From: Candidatus Trichofilum aggregatum
Lineage (GTDB): Bacteria > Chloroflexota > Anaerolineae > Promineifilales > Promineifilaceae
DNA: 64,000 nucleotides
Assembly (NCBI GenBank): GCA_016716885.1
Contig: JADJUV010000010.1
Span: 1 to 64,000 of the forward strand
Reading direction: 5' to 3'
The first letter of the stretch is position 1, and the number at the start of each line of letters is the position of its first letter. Shown piece after piece: positions 1 through 8,817 of the stretch. Below the pieces are notes generated by a model. It had not been told where the DNA came from. It did not search any database and worked only from the letters and a program-made list of their open reading frames with translations. The position numbers and the translations under genes are program-made.

Positions 1-690
1 GTTAGCCATTTTATTACCACCGAGGAGTACCGCTCTGGCTCCTACATTGCTTTGCTCAACCCGGATGGTTCCCTCTCCGTGGCTCTGGATGACACAGCCG
101 TCATGACCCAGATTACTCCGCAATACCTTTATCAGCATCGTCGTTTATTTCGCGATGCTCAGATGCTCATGGTAGATGGGAGCTTGTCCGAAGAAGCTTT
201 AGACATGGTTTTTCGGCTGGCCCGGCAATACCAGGTATTGGTCTGTGCCGATCCCTCATCGGCACGACTGGCCTATAAACTATGTTCGTATCTGCCGTTT
301 CTGCACCTGGTAGCGCCTAATGAAGTAGAAGCGGCCGCGCTCTGTGGCGTCGAATTTGTTGGTTTTGACCCGGAAGGTAGTATCCAGGTGGCTCGCCAAC
401 TGGTAAGTACCGGCGTGCACAATGCCGTTGTCACCCTCTCCGATTTTGGTCTGGCTTATGCCAATCCGGTCGAAAGCGGGTATATCCCACCCCGGTACAA
501 CCAGATGGTAGACAGCACCGGTACGGGTGATGCCATCACCGCCGCTATTATTTATGCCTTCTTGAATGGCCTGGAAACCCTTGAAGCGATGCGTCTGGGC
601 GCGGCCGCGGCCAGTCTCACCCTACAAACCGAAGAAACCGTTGTGCCCGACCTCAGCCTGGAAATGCTCTACGACCACCTGACGGTGTAG
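1..690 (+). CDS. PfkB-family carbohydrate kinase, C-terminal part
   Basis: The frame is open from base 1, so the gene starts upstream of the window; about 229 residues are visible. The PfkB signature near the C-terminus, DSTGTGDAITAA (bases 511-546), matches the family's DTxGAGD motif, whose Asp is the catalytic base and whose glycines form the anion hole for ATP. The upstream PNEVEAAALCG stretch matches the NE element that binds Mg-ATP. By family the enzyme phosphorylates a sugar or nucleoside in the cytoplasm. The substrate cannot be told without the N-terminal lid; pseudouridine, ribose or a ketohexose are all possible. Two GCGGCCGC octamers fall in the AAA-encoding frame. Confidence 0.85.
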   Translation, partial: VSHFITTEEYRSGSYIALLNPDGSLSVALDDTAVMTQITPQYLYQHRRLFRDAQMLMVDGSLSEEALDMVFRLARQYQVLVCADPSSARLAYKLCSYLPFLHLVAPNEVEAAALCGVEFVGFDPEGSIQVARQLVSTGVHNAVVTLSDFGLAYANPVESGYIPPRYNQMVDSTGTGDAITAAIIYAFLNGLETLEAMRLGAAAASLTLQTEETVVPDLSLEMLYDHLTV

Positions 691-695
691 GAAAT

Positions 696-739
696 GGCCG
701 CTGGCTGTTGGCCGTTAGCCCGCACAGCCGCCAGCGGCC
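696..739. repeat. Inverted repeat after the PfkB kinase
   Basis: GGCCGCTGGC (696-705) is the reverse complement of GCCAGCGGCC (730-739), and an overlapping pair, GGCTGTTGGCC and GGCCAACAGCC, runs from 703 to 746. It follows the kinase stop codon and could end transcription, but no T-run follows. The same GGCCGTTAGC-type sequence recurs inside the dnaE-like gene near 18760-18820. Confidence 0.4.
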
Positions 740-760
740 AACAGCCATCCGCTCCCCCCT

Positions 761-1574
761 ATGCTCCCAAACCTTGCCTTAAAACAGTTATACCCCTTAG
801 CCCTGATAGAAGGGGAGGGGTTGGGTATGGCGTATGAATACTTCGTGCGGCGACGACTGCTGAGAGGGTGGCTTAATACGCGGCCGCGGCCCCGCCGTCT
901 CCTCATTGCTGGTTTACCTGAGCGATACGGCTTTAGCCTGGACTTCTTTTTGATGGCCCAGGAGTGGTCGGCGGAACTGGTGGTGGTAGATGAGCGGCCG
1001 CAACGGTTAGAAAAAATGCCAACGGGTGGTTGCGGCCGCGCAACGTCAAGGTTACTTTCACAACCTCACGCCCACCTATTTGCCTGTCGGCGACCTCATC
1101 CATTTGAGCGAACTAAGCGGAGCCTTTGACCTGGCCCTCTGTACCGAAGTTTTGCAGCGCATACCCCCGGATTGGGTTTCTCGTTATTGGCGCACCTTGT
1201 GGGAAAGAGCCAACGCTATCGCCCTTTTTGCCCCCAACGCCAGCAACCCGTCCCAGCTCACCTACAATCGTTTGCCTGGTTTATACCTGGATGATATGCG
1301 GACGATTGCGCTTATGGCCCGCGACAACGAAGTCCGTATCGGATATATGGATATGCCCCCTTTCCCCCCCGGGGTGAGCCGTTCTCCCGACCAACGGGAA
1401 CGTGCTCTTAGCAGCAAATGGAATGGTGTTAGCACCTGGTTGTTAGAAATGGGGGGCCGACTGGAGCCAAATTGGGGACATCGGTGGCTTCGCGGCCGCG
1501 CCCATAGCGTCTACGCCCTCGCGGCTCATCATCTGCCCTTAGCTACAGCCAAAATCGCGGCCGCAACGCCCTGA
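761..1574 (+). CDS. SAM-methyltransferase-like protein, frameshifted
   Basis: Two frames join into one product of about 270 residues. The first (from ATG 761) carries LLIAGLPERYGFSLDF followed by ELVVVDERPQRLEK, which resembles motifs I and II of class I methyltransferases (glycine-rich SAM loop, then an acidic residue after a strand). The second (to the stop at 1574) carries GAFDLALCTEVLQRIPPDW, which resembles the motif around strand 4. The switch falls at an A-run (bases 1011-1016), so a one-base indel in a homopolymer is the simplest explanation, either real or an assembly error. No close substrate family is recognised. Five GCGGCCGC copies lie inside. Confidence 0.5.
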
Positions 1575-1582
1575 AAAACCTC

Positions 1583-1638
1583 TTGACAGGGGATGATGAC
1601 CATAGTACACTACTCCTAATTGGAACCGGTTCCAATTA
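1583..1638 (+). promoter_or_regulatory. Promoter with LacI-type operator
   Basis: TTGACA (1583-1588), a 17-base spacer, and TACACT (1606-1611) form a near-consensus sigma70-type promoter. Directly after it, bases 1617-1638 form a perfect 22-bp palindrome centred on AACCGGTT, with the central CpG step typical of LacI-family operators. The placement at the expected transcription start suggests that the regulator encoded from 1794 represses its own promoter. No second copy of this palindrome was seen elsewhere in the window. Confidence 0.75.
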
Positions 1639-1793
1639 GACAGAGTATCCAACCCGTTGTCATCATTAAAAAGCAAACAGACCCACTCTACGGAAATCCA
1701 CTCCCCATCGTTACTCTGCGGTCACCCAAACCGCAACGCTAAAACGGACGATGTCTAGGATATTCGTACCAGTGCAGTCGTTATCGGAAAAGC

Positions 1794-2816
1794 ATGTCCA
1801 TGAACACGGCAACCATTCGCGATGTAGCCAAACATGCCGGAGTTGGTGGGAACGGTATCTCGGTATTAAATGAAAGCCCGGATGTCAGCGAAAGCACACG
1901 CCAAAAAGTTCAGGCTGCTATTGCAGAACTCGATTTTTCACCTAGTGTTGTTGCCCGTCGTTTATCGCTCAGAAAAACCCTTACCATAGGCATCATTGCT
2001 CCCTTTTTTACGCGTCCAGCCTTTGTAGAACGTTTGCGGGGTGTAGAAAAAGTGATCGCCCAGACTAACTACGACCTGGTCTTGTTCAATGTGGAGACAC
2101 CGGAACGGCGCGACGCCTGTTTTCGTGATGTTCCCCGCAAGGACCGGGTAGATGGGCTACTCATTGTGTCACTTTCACCGGACGACGCGGCCGCGGTCCG
2201 ATTCCTTCACTCCCATGTACCCACCATCCTCATCGATGCCTCCCATCAGGCCCTCAATCGAGTCATCGTGGACAACATTGCTGGTAGTCAACTGGCCGTC
2301 CAACACCTTATCGATCTCGGACATCAATACATCGGCTTCATTAGCGATGCCATGGAAAACCCCTTCAACCCATTTCGCTTCTCCCATATCCATGATCGCT
2401 ATCAAGGCTACCGGCAGGCCTTAGACAGTGCCGGCATTCCCTTTCGCCCTCATTATCATAAACAAGGCATCCATAGCCGCCGAGTCGCCCGCCAACTAGC
2501 CCATGAGTTACTCAGCCTGCCCGACCGCCCCACCGCCATCTTTGCCTACAGCGACACACAAGCCTTTGGAGTAATAGAAGCCGCCAACGATTTAGGTCTA
2601 AACGTCCCTCAGGACCTATCCGTCATCGGGTTTGATGACATTGAAGTGTCCGAATACGTTGGACTAACCACCATCCGTCAGAACCTGTTTGACTCTGGCA
2701 TAGTGGGTGCCAACATGCTACTGGAACACCTCGTTACACCCATGGACATAGTACAACAGATTACCCTGCCCACCGAACTCATGATCCGTCAAACCACTGC
2801 GCCACCCCCAGCGTGA
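1794..2816 (+). CDS. LacI-family transcriptional regulator
   Basis: A 340-residue protein with an N-terminal helix-turn-helix (TIRDVAKHAGV), a hinge region (SPSVVARRL) and a periplasmic-binding-protein-like effector domain ending in the typical VIGFDDIEVSEYVGLTTIRQ block. It precedes an alpha-glucoside transport and hydrolysis cluster, so an alpha-glucoside inducer is likely by context. The recognition helix is odd: it reads GGNGISVLN where the family has xGTVSRVLN. GTVSR is present in a shifted frame (bases about 1849-1863), so two compensating indels seem to have scrambled about six residues. DNA binding as translated is doubtful. ATG 1794 lies about 155 bases after the palindromic operator. 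Confidence 0.9.
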   Translation: MSMNTATIRDVAKHAGVGGNGISVLNESPDVSESTRQKVQAAIAELDFSPSVVARRLSLRKTLTIGIIAPFFTRPAFVERLRGVEKVIAQTNYDLVLFNVETPERRDACFRDVPRKDRVDGLLIVSLSPDDAAAVRFLHSHVPTILIDASHQALNRVIVDNIAGSQLAVQHLIDLGHQYIGFISDAMENPFNPFRFSHIHDRYQGYRQALDSAGIPFRPHYHKQGIHSRRVARQLAHELLSLPDRPTAIFAYSDTQAFGVIEAANDLGLNVPQDLSVIGFDDIEVSEYVGLTTIRQNLFDSGIVGANMLLEHLVTPMDIVQQITLPTELMIRQTTAPPPA

Positions 2817-2959
2817 TTCCCTGCCGGGCCAATTCAGCCCGCAGAAAGTTTCAAATCCACCACTTAATAAGGAGGCGATGCCTGACAATTAAACAACGAT
2901 AATCAATCCCCATTCAATCGTAAAAAGTGAAGTAACAACAACGGAGGAGTGAACTTAAT

Positions 2960-4432
2960 ATGTTTACCAACAAACGCTTTACCCTGATCAGCTTGCTCCT
3001 GGTCCTCGCCCTGATTTTAGTAGCCTGTGGCGGAAACAGTAGCAACAACGGTGACACAGCCAATACGGGCAACAACACCGCAACCACCAACACCAATGAA
3101 GCCACGAACGAAGGCGACAACGTCGTGGAAGAACCCACCGAGCCAGCCGAAGAGACTGTCGATGTGCCTGATATGCCCGAAGTGGACTTCGCCGTCATGC
3201 CTGGTGGTGCCTTAGAAGAAGCCCTGAAAGGCACTTATGCGGGAACAACCGTAACCGTAGACGGTGCCTTTGAAGGCAATGACCCCGACGGAGCCAAATT
3301 CAAACGATCCATGGAAGCCTTTGAAGCGGCCACGGGTATCATCGTGAACTACATTGGCAACAAGGAGTTTGAAGGTTCCATCTCCATTCGTGTGGATGCT
3401 GGCGACGCTCCCGATATCGTGGACTTCCCCCAACCCGGTCTGTTTGCCCGGTTTGTGCGTAGTGGCGATGTCGTGCCCGTCACCGATTTCATGTCTGACG
3501 AATGGCTGTCCCAACAATATCTGCCCGGATGGCGTGAATTCAATACCGTAGATGGCGTAGAGGCTGGTGTGATGCACCGCTTCTCTGGCAAAAGCCTGGT
3601 ATGGTATCCCAAGGATGACTGGGATGCGGCTGGTTATGAAATTCCTACCACCTGGGATGAATTATTAGCTCTGAGCCAGGACATCGCCGACGATGGTGAT
3701 GCCCCCTGGTGTATTGGCATTGAATCCGGTGCCGCTACCGGTTGGGTAGCCACAGACTGGACTGAAGAGATGATGCTCCGCACCACGTCGTTAGAAAACT
3801 ACGACGCTTGGGTTGCCGGAGAACTCCCCTTCAACTCGCCTGAAGTACAAAACGCCATCGAAACCTGGAGCGAACTCTGGTTCAATGACGATTTTGTCCT
3901 CGGCGGCCGCGCCTCTATCGTCTCAACTGCCTTTGGTGATTCTCCTGGGCCGTTATTTGAAGACCCGCCCAAGTGTTGGATGCACAAACAAGCCAACTTC
4001 ATTACCAGTTTCTTCCCCGAAGGGGCGGAATATGGTGTGAACTACGACTTCTTCTACCTGCCCCCTGTGGACGACGCCTATGGCAAACCGTTCCTGGTTG
4101 CTGGTGATCTTGTCGCCATGTTCAATGACCGTCCCGAAGTGCGGGCGCTCATGGAATACTTCACGACCCCACAATCTACCCGTGGTTGGTTAGAGGGTGG
4201 TGGCGCTATTGCCGCCCATACGACAGCCACTCGTGACTTGTACGGCTCCGACCTGGACTGGGGTGTTTCTCTGCTCGTTGCCGAAGCGACCAGCTTCCGG
4301 TTCGACGGCTCTGACCTGATGCCGGGTGAAGTCGGCTCTGGTTCCTTCTGGGAACAGATTTCCAGCTATGTTGCCGGTTCCATCGATCTGGATACGGCCA
4401 CAACTGAGATTGACGCTTCCTGGCCGCGATAA
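2960..4432 (+). CDS. aglE: Sugar ABC transporter substrate-binding lipoprotein (AglE-type)
   Basis: A 490-residue extracellular solute-binding protein. A basic start and hydrophobic segment end in the lipobox LVAC (Cys about 23), followed by a 50-residue Asn/Thr/Glu linker that would tether the domain to the membrane. The binding domain has family-1 features (GDAPDIVDFPQPG, WGVSLLVAEATSF). GGAGGAG sits about 11 bases before ATG 2960. The pairing with two permeases and a GH13 alpha-glucosidase points to an alpha-glucoside such as maltose, trehalose or sucrose as ligand; the AglE name is by context and general resemblance, not by ligand evidence. Confidence 0.85.
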   Translation: MFTNKRFTLISLLLVLALILVACGGNSSNNGDTANTGNNTATTNTNEATNEGDNVVEEPTEPAEETVDVPDMPEVDFAVMPGGALEEALKGTYAGTTVTVDGAFEGNDPDGAKFKRSMEAFEAATGIIVNYIGNKEFEGSISIRVDAGDAPDIVDFPQPGLFARFVRSGDVVPVTDFMSDEWLSQQYLPGWREFNTVDGVEAGVMHRFSGKSLVWYPKDDWDAAGYEIPTTWDELLALSQDIADDGDAPWCIGIESGAATGWVATDWTEEMMLRTTSLENYDAWVAGELPFNSPEVQNAIETWSELWFNDDFVLGGRASIVSTAFGDSPGPLFEDPPKCWMHKQANFITSFFPEGAEYGVNYDFFYLPPVDDAYGKPFLVAGDLVAMFNDRPEVRALMEYFTTPQSTRGWLEGGGAIAAHTTATRDLYGSDLDWGVSLLVAEATSFRFDGSDLMPGEVGSGSFWEQISSYVAGSIDLDTATTEIDASWPR

Positions 4433-4454
4433 CCGTTAGCATCTGTTATTAGAC

Positions 4455-4484
4455 AAGGCACCAGCCCTACAAGGCTGGTGCCTT
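4455..4484 (+). other. Intercistronic stem-loop between binding protein and permease
   Basis: A perfect 12-bp stem (4455-4466 with 4473-4484) with a 6-base loop lies between the binding-protein stop and the permease start; no strong T-run follows. In sugar ABC operons such structures commonly protect the abundant binding-protein mRNA and lower permease expression, as at malE-malF. That role is inferred here. Confidence 0.6.
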
Positions 4485-4555
4485 ATCTAATCTACAAAGG
4501 CGTTTATATCGTAGTTGTGGGCAAGCACTGCATGATTTTATAACAGGAGGGGCTT

Positions 4556-5716
4556 ATGAACTTCAGTGGGGCAGGAGAACGTGGACCGACACCAGGAGCA
4601 AATATCCTTTCTTTCATTGGCCGTGTGTTACTAGCCATAAGTATTCCGGTAATTGCTTTCTACATACTCTATCAAGGTTTTCTCTTTCTGCGCGACAGCG
4701 ATGCTCCCCAAGGGGTCATAGCCCTGGTTGCTATTTTTTGGGGTGTAGGCGGTGTAGCTCTCTTGTACTGGATATTTAACAACTTTGTTGAAAGGTTACC
4801 CGATGAATGGACAGCCCGACTTCAGCCGTTTGTTTTTGTAGGACCAGCCCTGGCCATTCTGGCCTGGTATTTAGCCATTCCCACCATACGAACCTTCTGG
4901 ATTAGCCTGTTTGACCGGGATGGCCCCTCAGAAACATTGTCATTCTGGCAACAAATTACCAGTGAGGGGTTTGTCGGCTTAAGTAACTATGTAGCTGTAT
5001 TCACTGAGCGGTTAATGTTAGAGGCGTTCCGCAATAACCTCATGTGGATCATCTTTGGCAGTACCTTCTCCATCGTTTTTGGGTTGCTCATTGCCGTGCT
5101 GGCTGATCGCAGCCGTTTTGAGAAATTAGCCAAGTCCTTAATCTTTCTCCCCATGGCTATTTCCTTCGTGGGAGCCAGCATTATCTGGAATTTCATCTAC
5201 GAGTTTCGACCCGTCGATCAACCACAAATCGGACTGCTAAACTCAATTCTAGTTTCCTTAGGTGGCGTACCTCGCGCCTGGGCGCAATGGGTAGATATCA
5301 GCCCGTTCAACAATTTGTTCCTGATTGTTATTGTGGTCTGGCTACAAGCGGGTTACGCCATGGTGCTGTTTTCTGCGGCGATAAAAGGGATTCCTGATGA
5401 TTTGTTGGAAGCCAGCCGGGTTGACGGAGCCAATGAGTTCCAGATCTTTTTTAAGATCATGATTCCCTATATTCAAGGGACAATCATTACGGTATGGACG
5501 ACGGTGGTCATCTTTACCCTGAAGATATTCGATGTGGTCTGGGTGATGACCGGTGGGCAATTCGGTACCCATGTCATTTCTACCCAGTTTTACAGACAAT
5601 CGTTTACGAATAGCAATTCAGGTTTTGGTTCAGCTATTGCCATTGTGCTGTTAATCGCCGTGATCCCGGTGATGATTTATAACCTGAGACAATTCAGGGA
5701 ACAGGAGGCCTTCTAG
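4556..5716 (+). CDS. aglF: Sugar ABC transporter permease (AglF/MalF-type)
   Basis: A 386-residue multi-pass membrane protein. The C-terminal half carries the cytoplasmic EAA loop, EASRVDGANEFQIFFKIMIP (20 residues), which docks on the ATPase of binding-protein-dependent importers. Two extra N-terminal membrane segments precede the core, as in AglF/MalF-type subunits. AGGAGG stands just before ATG 4556. The ATG of the next permease lies two bases after this stop, so the two are translationally coupled. No ATP-binding subunit is in the window; a shared MsmX/AglK-like ATPase elsewhere is expected. The gene contains no GCGGCCGC octamer, unlike most neighbours. Confidence 0.88.
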   Translation: MNFSGAGERGPTPGANILSFIGRVLLAISIPVIAFYILYQGFLFLRDSDAPQGVIALVAIFWGVGGVALLYWIFNNFVERLPDEWTARLQPFVFVGPALAILAWYLAIPTIRTFWISLFDRDGPSETLSFWQQITSEGFVGLSNYVAVFTERLMLEAFRNNLMWIIFGSTFSIVFGLLIAVLADRSRFEKLAKSLIFLPMAISFVGASIIWNFIYEFRPVDQPQIGLLNSILVSLGGVPRAWAQWVDISPFNNLFLIVIVVWLQAGYAMVLFSAAIKGIPDDLLEASRVDGANEFQIFFKIMIPYIQGTIITVWTTVVIFTLKIFDVVWVMTGGQFGTHVISTQFYRQSFTNSNSGFGSAIAIVLLIAVIPVMIYNLRQFREQEAF

Positions 5717-5717
5717 G

Positions 5718-6812
5718 ATGGATACAAAGCGAAAACTTAGTAGCCTCTATATCAACCTGACGCTTCTGGTGATTGTTCTGATATGGACGATTCCCACGTT
5801 GGGCATTTTTGTTTCCTCTTTTCGGGTGCGGGATGATATTGCTACCTCTGGTTGGTGGAATGTCTTACCTCATCGGGAATGGCAGGCGGTTACTGTTATT
5901 GATCCTAGAGCTGAAGGGTTAGATTCTGAGGGGGTCATGGAAGTAGAAGGTGCAACCGGGACCTTTGAAGAATTTCGAGCGGGGATTGAAACGCCGGATG
6001 GCAAACGGGTTACCTGGATTGGTAACAGACGCATTGGCTCCATTGAGGTTCAAGAACGAGTCTGGACGGTAAGTTGGGATTTCACGCTTGATAATTACAA
6101 ACAGGTTTTGGGCGGTCAGTCATTTGAGTTTACAAGGCCAGATGGCACGGTAGAAGTTGTTCCCGGTGATAACATGGTCGGGGCTTTTTTGAACAGTCTG
6201 GCCGTGGCTATTCCTTCTACAGTGATTCCCATTTTGATTGCCGCTTTTGCCGCTTATGCTTTTGCCTGGATGAATTTCCCTGGCCGACGCTGGATGTTCA
6301 TCATGGTGGTGGCTTTGTTAGTTGTTCCGTTACAGATTGCCCTGGTGCCGATTTTGCGCGATTACAAGAAGTTGGAGTTGAACGGCACGTTCCTGGCGAT
6401 CTGGTTGGCGCACACTGGGTTTGGTCTGGCTCTGGCTACGTATCTGCTCTACAACTACATCAGTACGTTGCCTCGGGAGATGCTGGAGTCGGCTTTTATT
6501 GATGGGGCTTCCCATTTTACGGTGTTTACCCGATTGGTTTTGCCCCTGTCTGTGCCGGCGCTGGCTTCCTTTGCTATTTTCCAGTTCCTTTGGGTATGGA
6601 ATGATTACCTGGTAGCCCTGATTTTCCTGGGGGGCAACCCGGAATTTGAGTTGGTGACTCAGCGCATGGCGGCTATTGTGGGGTCACGGGGGAGTGAATG
6701 GCATTTGCTAACGGCGGGCGCGTTTGTCTCGATGGTTCTACCGTTGGTGGTCTTTTTCTCCCTGCAACGATATTTTGTCCGTGGGATGATGGCTGGTTCG
6801 GTTAAGGGCTAA
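5718..6812 (+). CDS. aglG: Sugar ABC transporter permease (AglG/MalG-type)
   Basis: A 364-residue permease with one N-terminal membrane segment, a long extracytoplasmic insert (roughly residues 35-150) and a five-segment core. The EAA loop reads ESAFIDGASHFTVFTRLVLP. The large insert after the first segment is typical of AglG-type alpha-glucoside permeases and separates it from ordinary MalG. The Shine-Dalgarno sequence ACAGGAGG lies inside the end of the preceding permease gene. It forms the heterodimeric channel with that partner. Free of GCGGCCGC. Confidence 0.88.
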   Translation: MDTKRKLSSLYINLTLLVIVLIWTIPTLGIFVSSFRVRDDIATSGWWNVLPHREWQAVTVIDPRAEGLDSEGVMEVEGATGTFEEFRAGIETPDGKRVTWIGNRRIGSIEVQERVWTVSWDFTLDNYKQVLGGQSFEFTRPDGTVEVVPGDNMVGAFLNSLAVAIPSTVIPILIAAFAAYAFAWMNFPGRRWMFIMVVALLVVPLQIALVPILRDYKKLELNGTFLAIWLAHTGFGLALATYLLYNYISTLPREMLESAFIDGASHFTVFTRLVLPLSVPALASFAIFQFLWVWNDYLVALIFLGGNPEFELVTQRMAAIVGSRGSEWHLLTAGAFVSMVLPLVVFFSLQRYFVRGMMAGSVKG

Positions 6813-7168
6813 GCAGATCAGCCAATCTCCATTTGACAGCCAAGGATGGTAGATTCTCTACGAATGGTCTCAATTGGGATTAAATGGGGAAACGATCCTT
6901 CCGCGCGTCACCCTCTTACGAGCCGGCCAGCGGGCGTAGGCGGGTGGTAAACGACGGGGCTGGCGGTGTTAGGGTTCTTGTTAGTTTAGAAGTCCGACTT
7001 TTTTCCGATCTGGTACTGTACCGGACGGGCAAGAGTCGGACTTCTTGGGGTAAGGATTCATGGGTTTACGAAGAAGCCACGATTGGATTCGAATGGGACT
7101 TGCGTCGGCGCTGCGTGCGTTATTTCAGTAGACTCATTTATTAACACAGACATAACAGAGGTTTTAAT
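6813..7168. other. 356-bp intergenic region with a strong inverted repeat
   Basis: It separates the permeases from the alpha-glucosidase. Bases 6988-6999 (AGAAGTCCGACT) pair perfectly with 7034-7045, and a small palindrome, GGTACTGTACC, lies between the arms. A T-run directly follows the first arm. This could be a terminator, attenuator or structured leader. An 86-codon open frame (6884-7144) has no recognisable features or ribosome site and I do not call it a gene. Confidence 0.5.
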
Positions 7169-8755
7169 ATGAAGCAATGGTGGAAACAGGCCATCGTTTA
7201 TCAGATTTATCCGCGCAGTTTTCAGGATAGCAATGGAGATGGGGTTGGCGATTTGCCGGGCATTACACAACGGCTGGATTATTTGAAGTGGCTGGGGATA
7301 ACGGCTATTTGGATTTCACCTATTTACCCATCGCCGATGGCTGATTTTGGCTATGATGTGAGCAATTATACGGATGTCCATCCCTTATTTGGCAGGTTGG
7401 CGGATATGGATGTTTTGATCAAAGAAGCTCATGCGCGGGACATTAAGGTGATGTTGGATTATGTGCCTAACCATTCCTCTCATTTGCATCCCTGGTTTGT
7501 GGAATCTCGTTCGTCGCGGGATAACCCGAAACGGGATTGGTATTATTGGCGTGACGCGGCCGCGGACGGTGGCCCGCCCAACAACTGGTTAGGTCATTTC
7601 GGGGGGGAGTCCGCCTGGGAGTGGGATGAACAAACCGGCCAATATTACCTGCACCTGTTTCTAGCCGAACAACCCGACCTTAACTGGCGTAATCCTGAAG
7701 TCAAGGCCGAAATGCTCAACGCCTTGCGTTTCTGGTTTGATCGAGGCGTAGATGGATTCCGGGTAGATGTGTCGTACAAAGTAATGAAGGACACCGAATA
7801 CCGCGACAACCCACCGAACCCCGAATGGCAGCCGGGCATGAACCCCTTTGACCGACTCCTGCAAAAATATTCCGAAGACACGCCCGATAACCATGAATTT
7901 AACCGTTGGTTGCGGGGCGTGGCCGACGAGTATGAGGATCGGGTGCTGGTGGGGGAGATTTATCTGCCGATTCCCCAGTTGGTGACACATTATGGACAAG
8001 GGGACGAATTTCATCTACCGTTCAATTTTCATCTCATTTTGACAAAATGGAACCCTATCGCCATCCGGGCGATTGTTGAAGAATATGAACAGGCTCTTCC
8101 AGAGAGGGGGTGGCCGAATTGGGTGTTGGGCAACCATGATCAGCACCGGTTTGCCAGTCGGGTGGGGGCAGAGCAGGCCCGGTTGGGTATGATGCTTTTG
8201 CTGACCTTGCGCGGCACACCCACGATGTATCACGGAGATGAGATGGGCATGGTGGATGGTGAGATTCCACCGGACAAAATTCAAGACCCGGCGGAGATCA
8301 ATGCCCCGGGTTTGGGGCTGGGGCGTGACCCGGAGCGGACACCGATTCAGTGGGATGACAGTCCCAACGCCGGTTTCTGCCCGCCGGAGGTGGAACCGTG
8401 GTTGCCGGTGGCGGCAGGTTATGAGATGGTGAATGTGGCCCGGCAGATGGAACAGCCAGACTCAATGTTGCTGTTTACGCAACACCTGATTGCCCTACGT
8501 CAGCAATCGGCGGCCCTGTTGGAAGGGGCTTACCGCACTTTGTATGCGGATGAGACGTTGTTGGCCTATGTACGGGAGACGGTCACTGAGCGGTTGGTCG
8601 TGGTGCTCAATTTTGGCGCGGAACCGCGAACCTGGACGCTACCGGAAGAGGGCCTTGCCGGTGAGGTGGTGCTCTCAACGCTGATGGATGGGGGCATGGC
8701 GGTGATGGATGGGCAGGTGGTGCTCCGCGGCCGCGAAGGGATCATCTTGCGCTAA
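7169..8755 (+). CDS. GH13 alpha-glucosidase (AglA/oligo-1,6-glucosidase type)
   Basis: A 528-residue GH13 enzyme without signal peptide, so cytoplasmic: it would cleave imported alpha-glucosides to glucose. The four GH13 regions are intact: DYVPNH (region I), DGFRVDVSY with the nucleophile Asp (II), VGEIYLP with the acid/base Glu (III) and LGNHDQHR with the transition-state Asp (IV). The N-terminus WWKQAIVYQIYPRSF is the usual start of this subfamily, and the length fits. It is downstream of the AglE/F/G-type transporter in the same orientation. Substrate preference (maltose, sucrose, trehalose, isomaltose) cannot be read from sequence alone. Confidence 0.92.
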   Translation: MKQWWKQAIVYQIYPRSFQDSNGDGVGDLPGITQRLDYLKWLGITAIWISPIYPSPMADFGYDVSNYTDVHPLFGRLADMDVLIKEAHARDIKVMLDYVPNHSSHLHPWFVESRSSRDNPKRDWYYWRDAAADGGPPNNWLGHFGGESAWEWDEQTGQYYLHLFLAEQPDLNWRNPEVKAEMLNALRFWFDRGVDGFRVDVSYKVMKDTEYRDNPPNPEWQPGMNPFDRLLQKYSEDTPDNHEFNRWLRGVADEYEDRVLVGEIYLPIPQLVTHYGQGDEFHLPFNFHLILTKWNPIAIRAIVEEYEQALPERGWPNWVLGNHDQHRFASRVGAEQARLGMMLLLTLRGTPTMYHGDEMGMVDGEIPPDKIQDPAEINAPGLGLGRDPERTPIQWDDSPNAGFCPPEVEPWLPVAAGYEMVNVARQMEQPDSMLLFTQHLIALRQQSAALLEGAYRTLYADETLLAYVRETVTERLVVVLNFGAEPRTWTLPEEGLAGEVVLSTLMDGGMAVMDGQVVLRGREGIILR

Positions 8756-8762
8756 CAGGTGA

Positions 8763-8812
8763 GATACTGGGGAACGCGTAGGAACTCAGGGGAACTCTGG
8801 GAACTCAGGATG
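8763..8812. repeat. GGGAACTC-type short repeat tract
   Basis: Four near-copies of GGAAC(T/G)C spaced by 9-11 bases lie between the alpha-glucosidase and the amylosucrase. The same motif recurs at 19076-19112, 34672-34720 and, on the other strand, 29711-29750. It sits where the ribosome site of the next gene should be, and no clear Shine-Dalgarno sequence is seen there. Confidence 0.65.
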
Positions 8813-8817
8813 CAAGT

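Noticed and set aside
6884..7144. 86-codon open frame in the gap before the alpha-glucosidase
   Set aside because: It runs across an inverted repeat, has no ribosome site or recognisable sequence, and starts at random in the leader.
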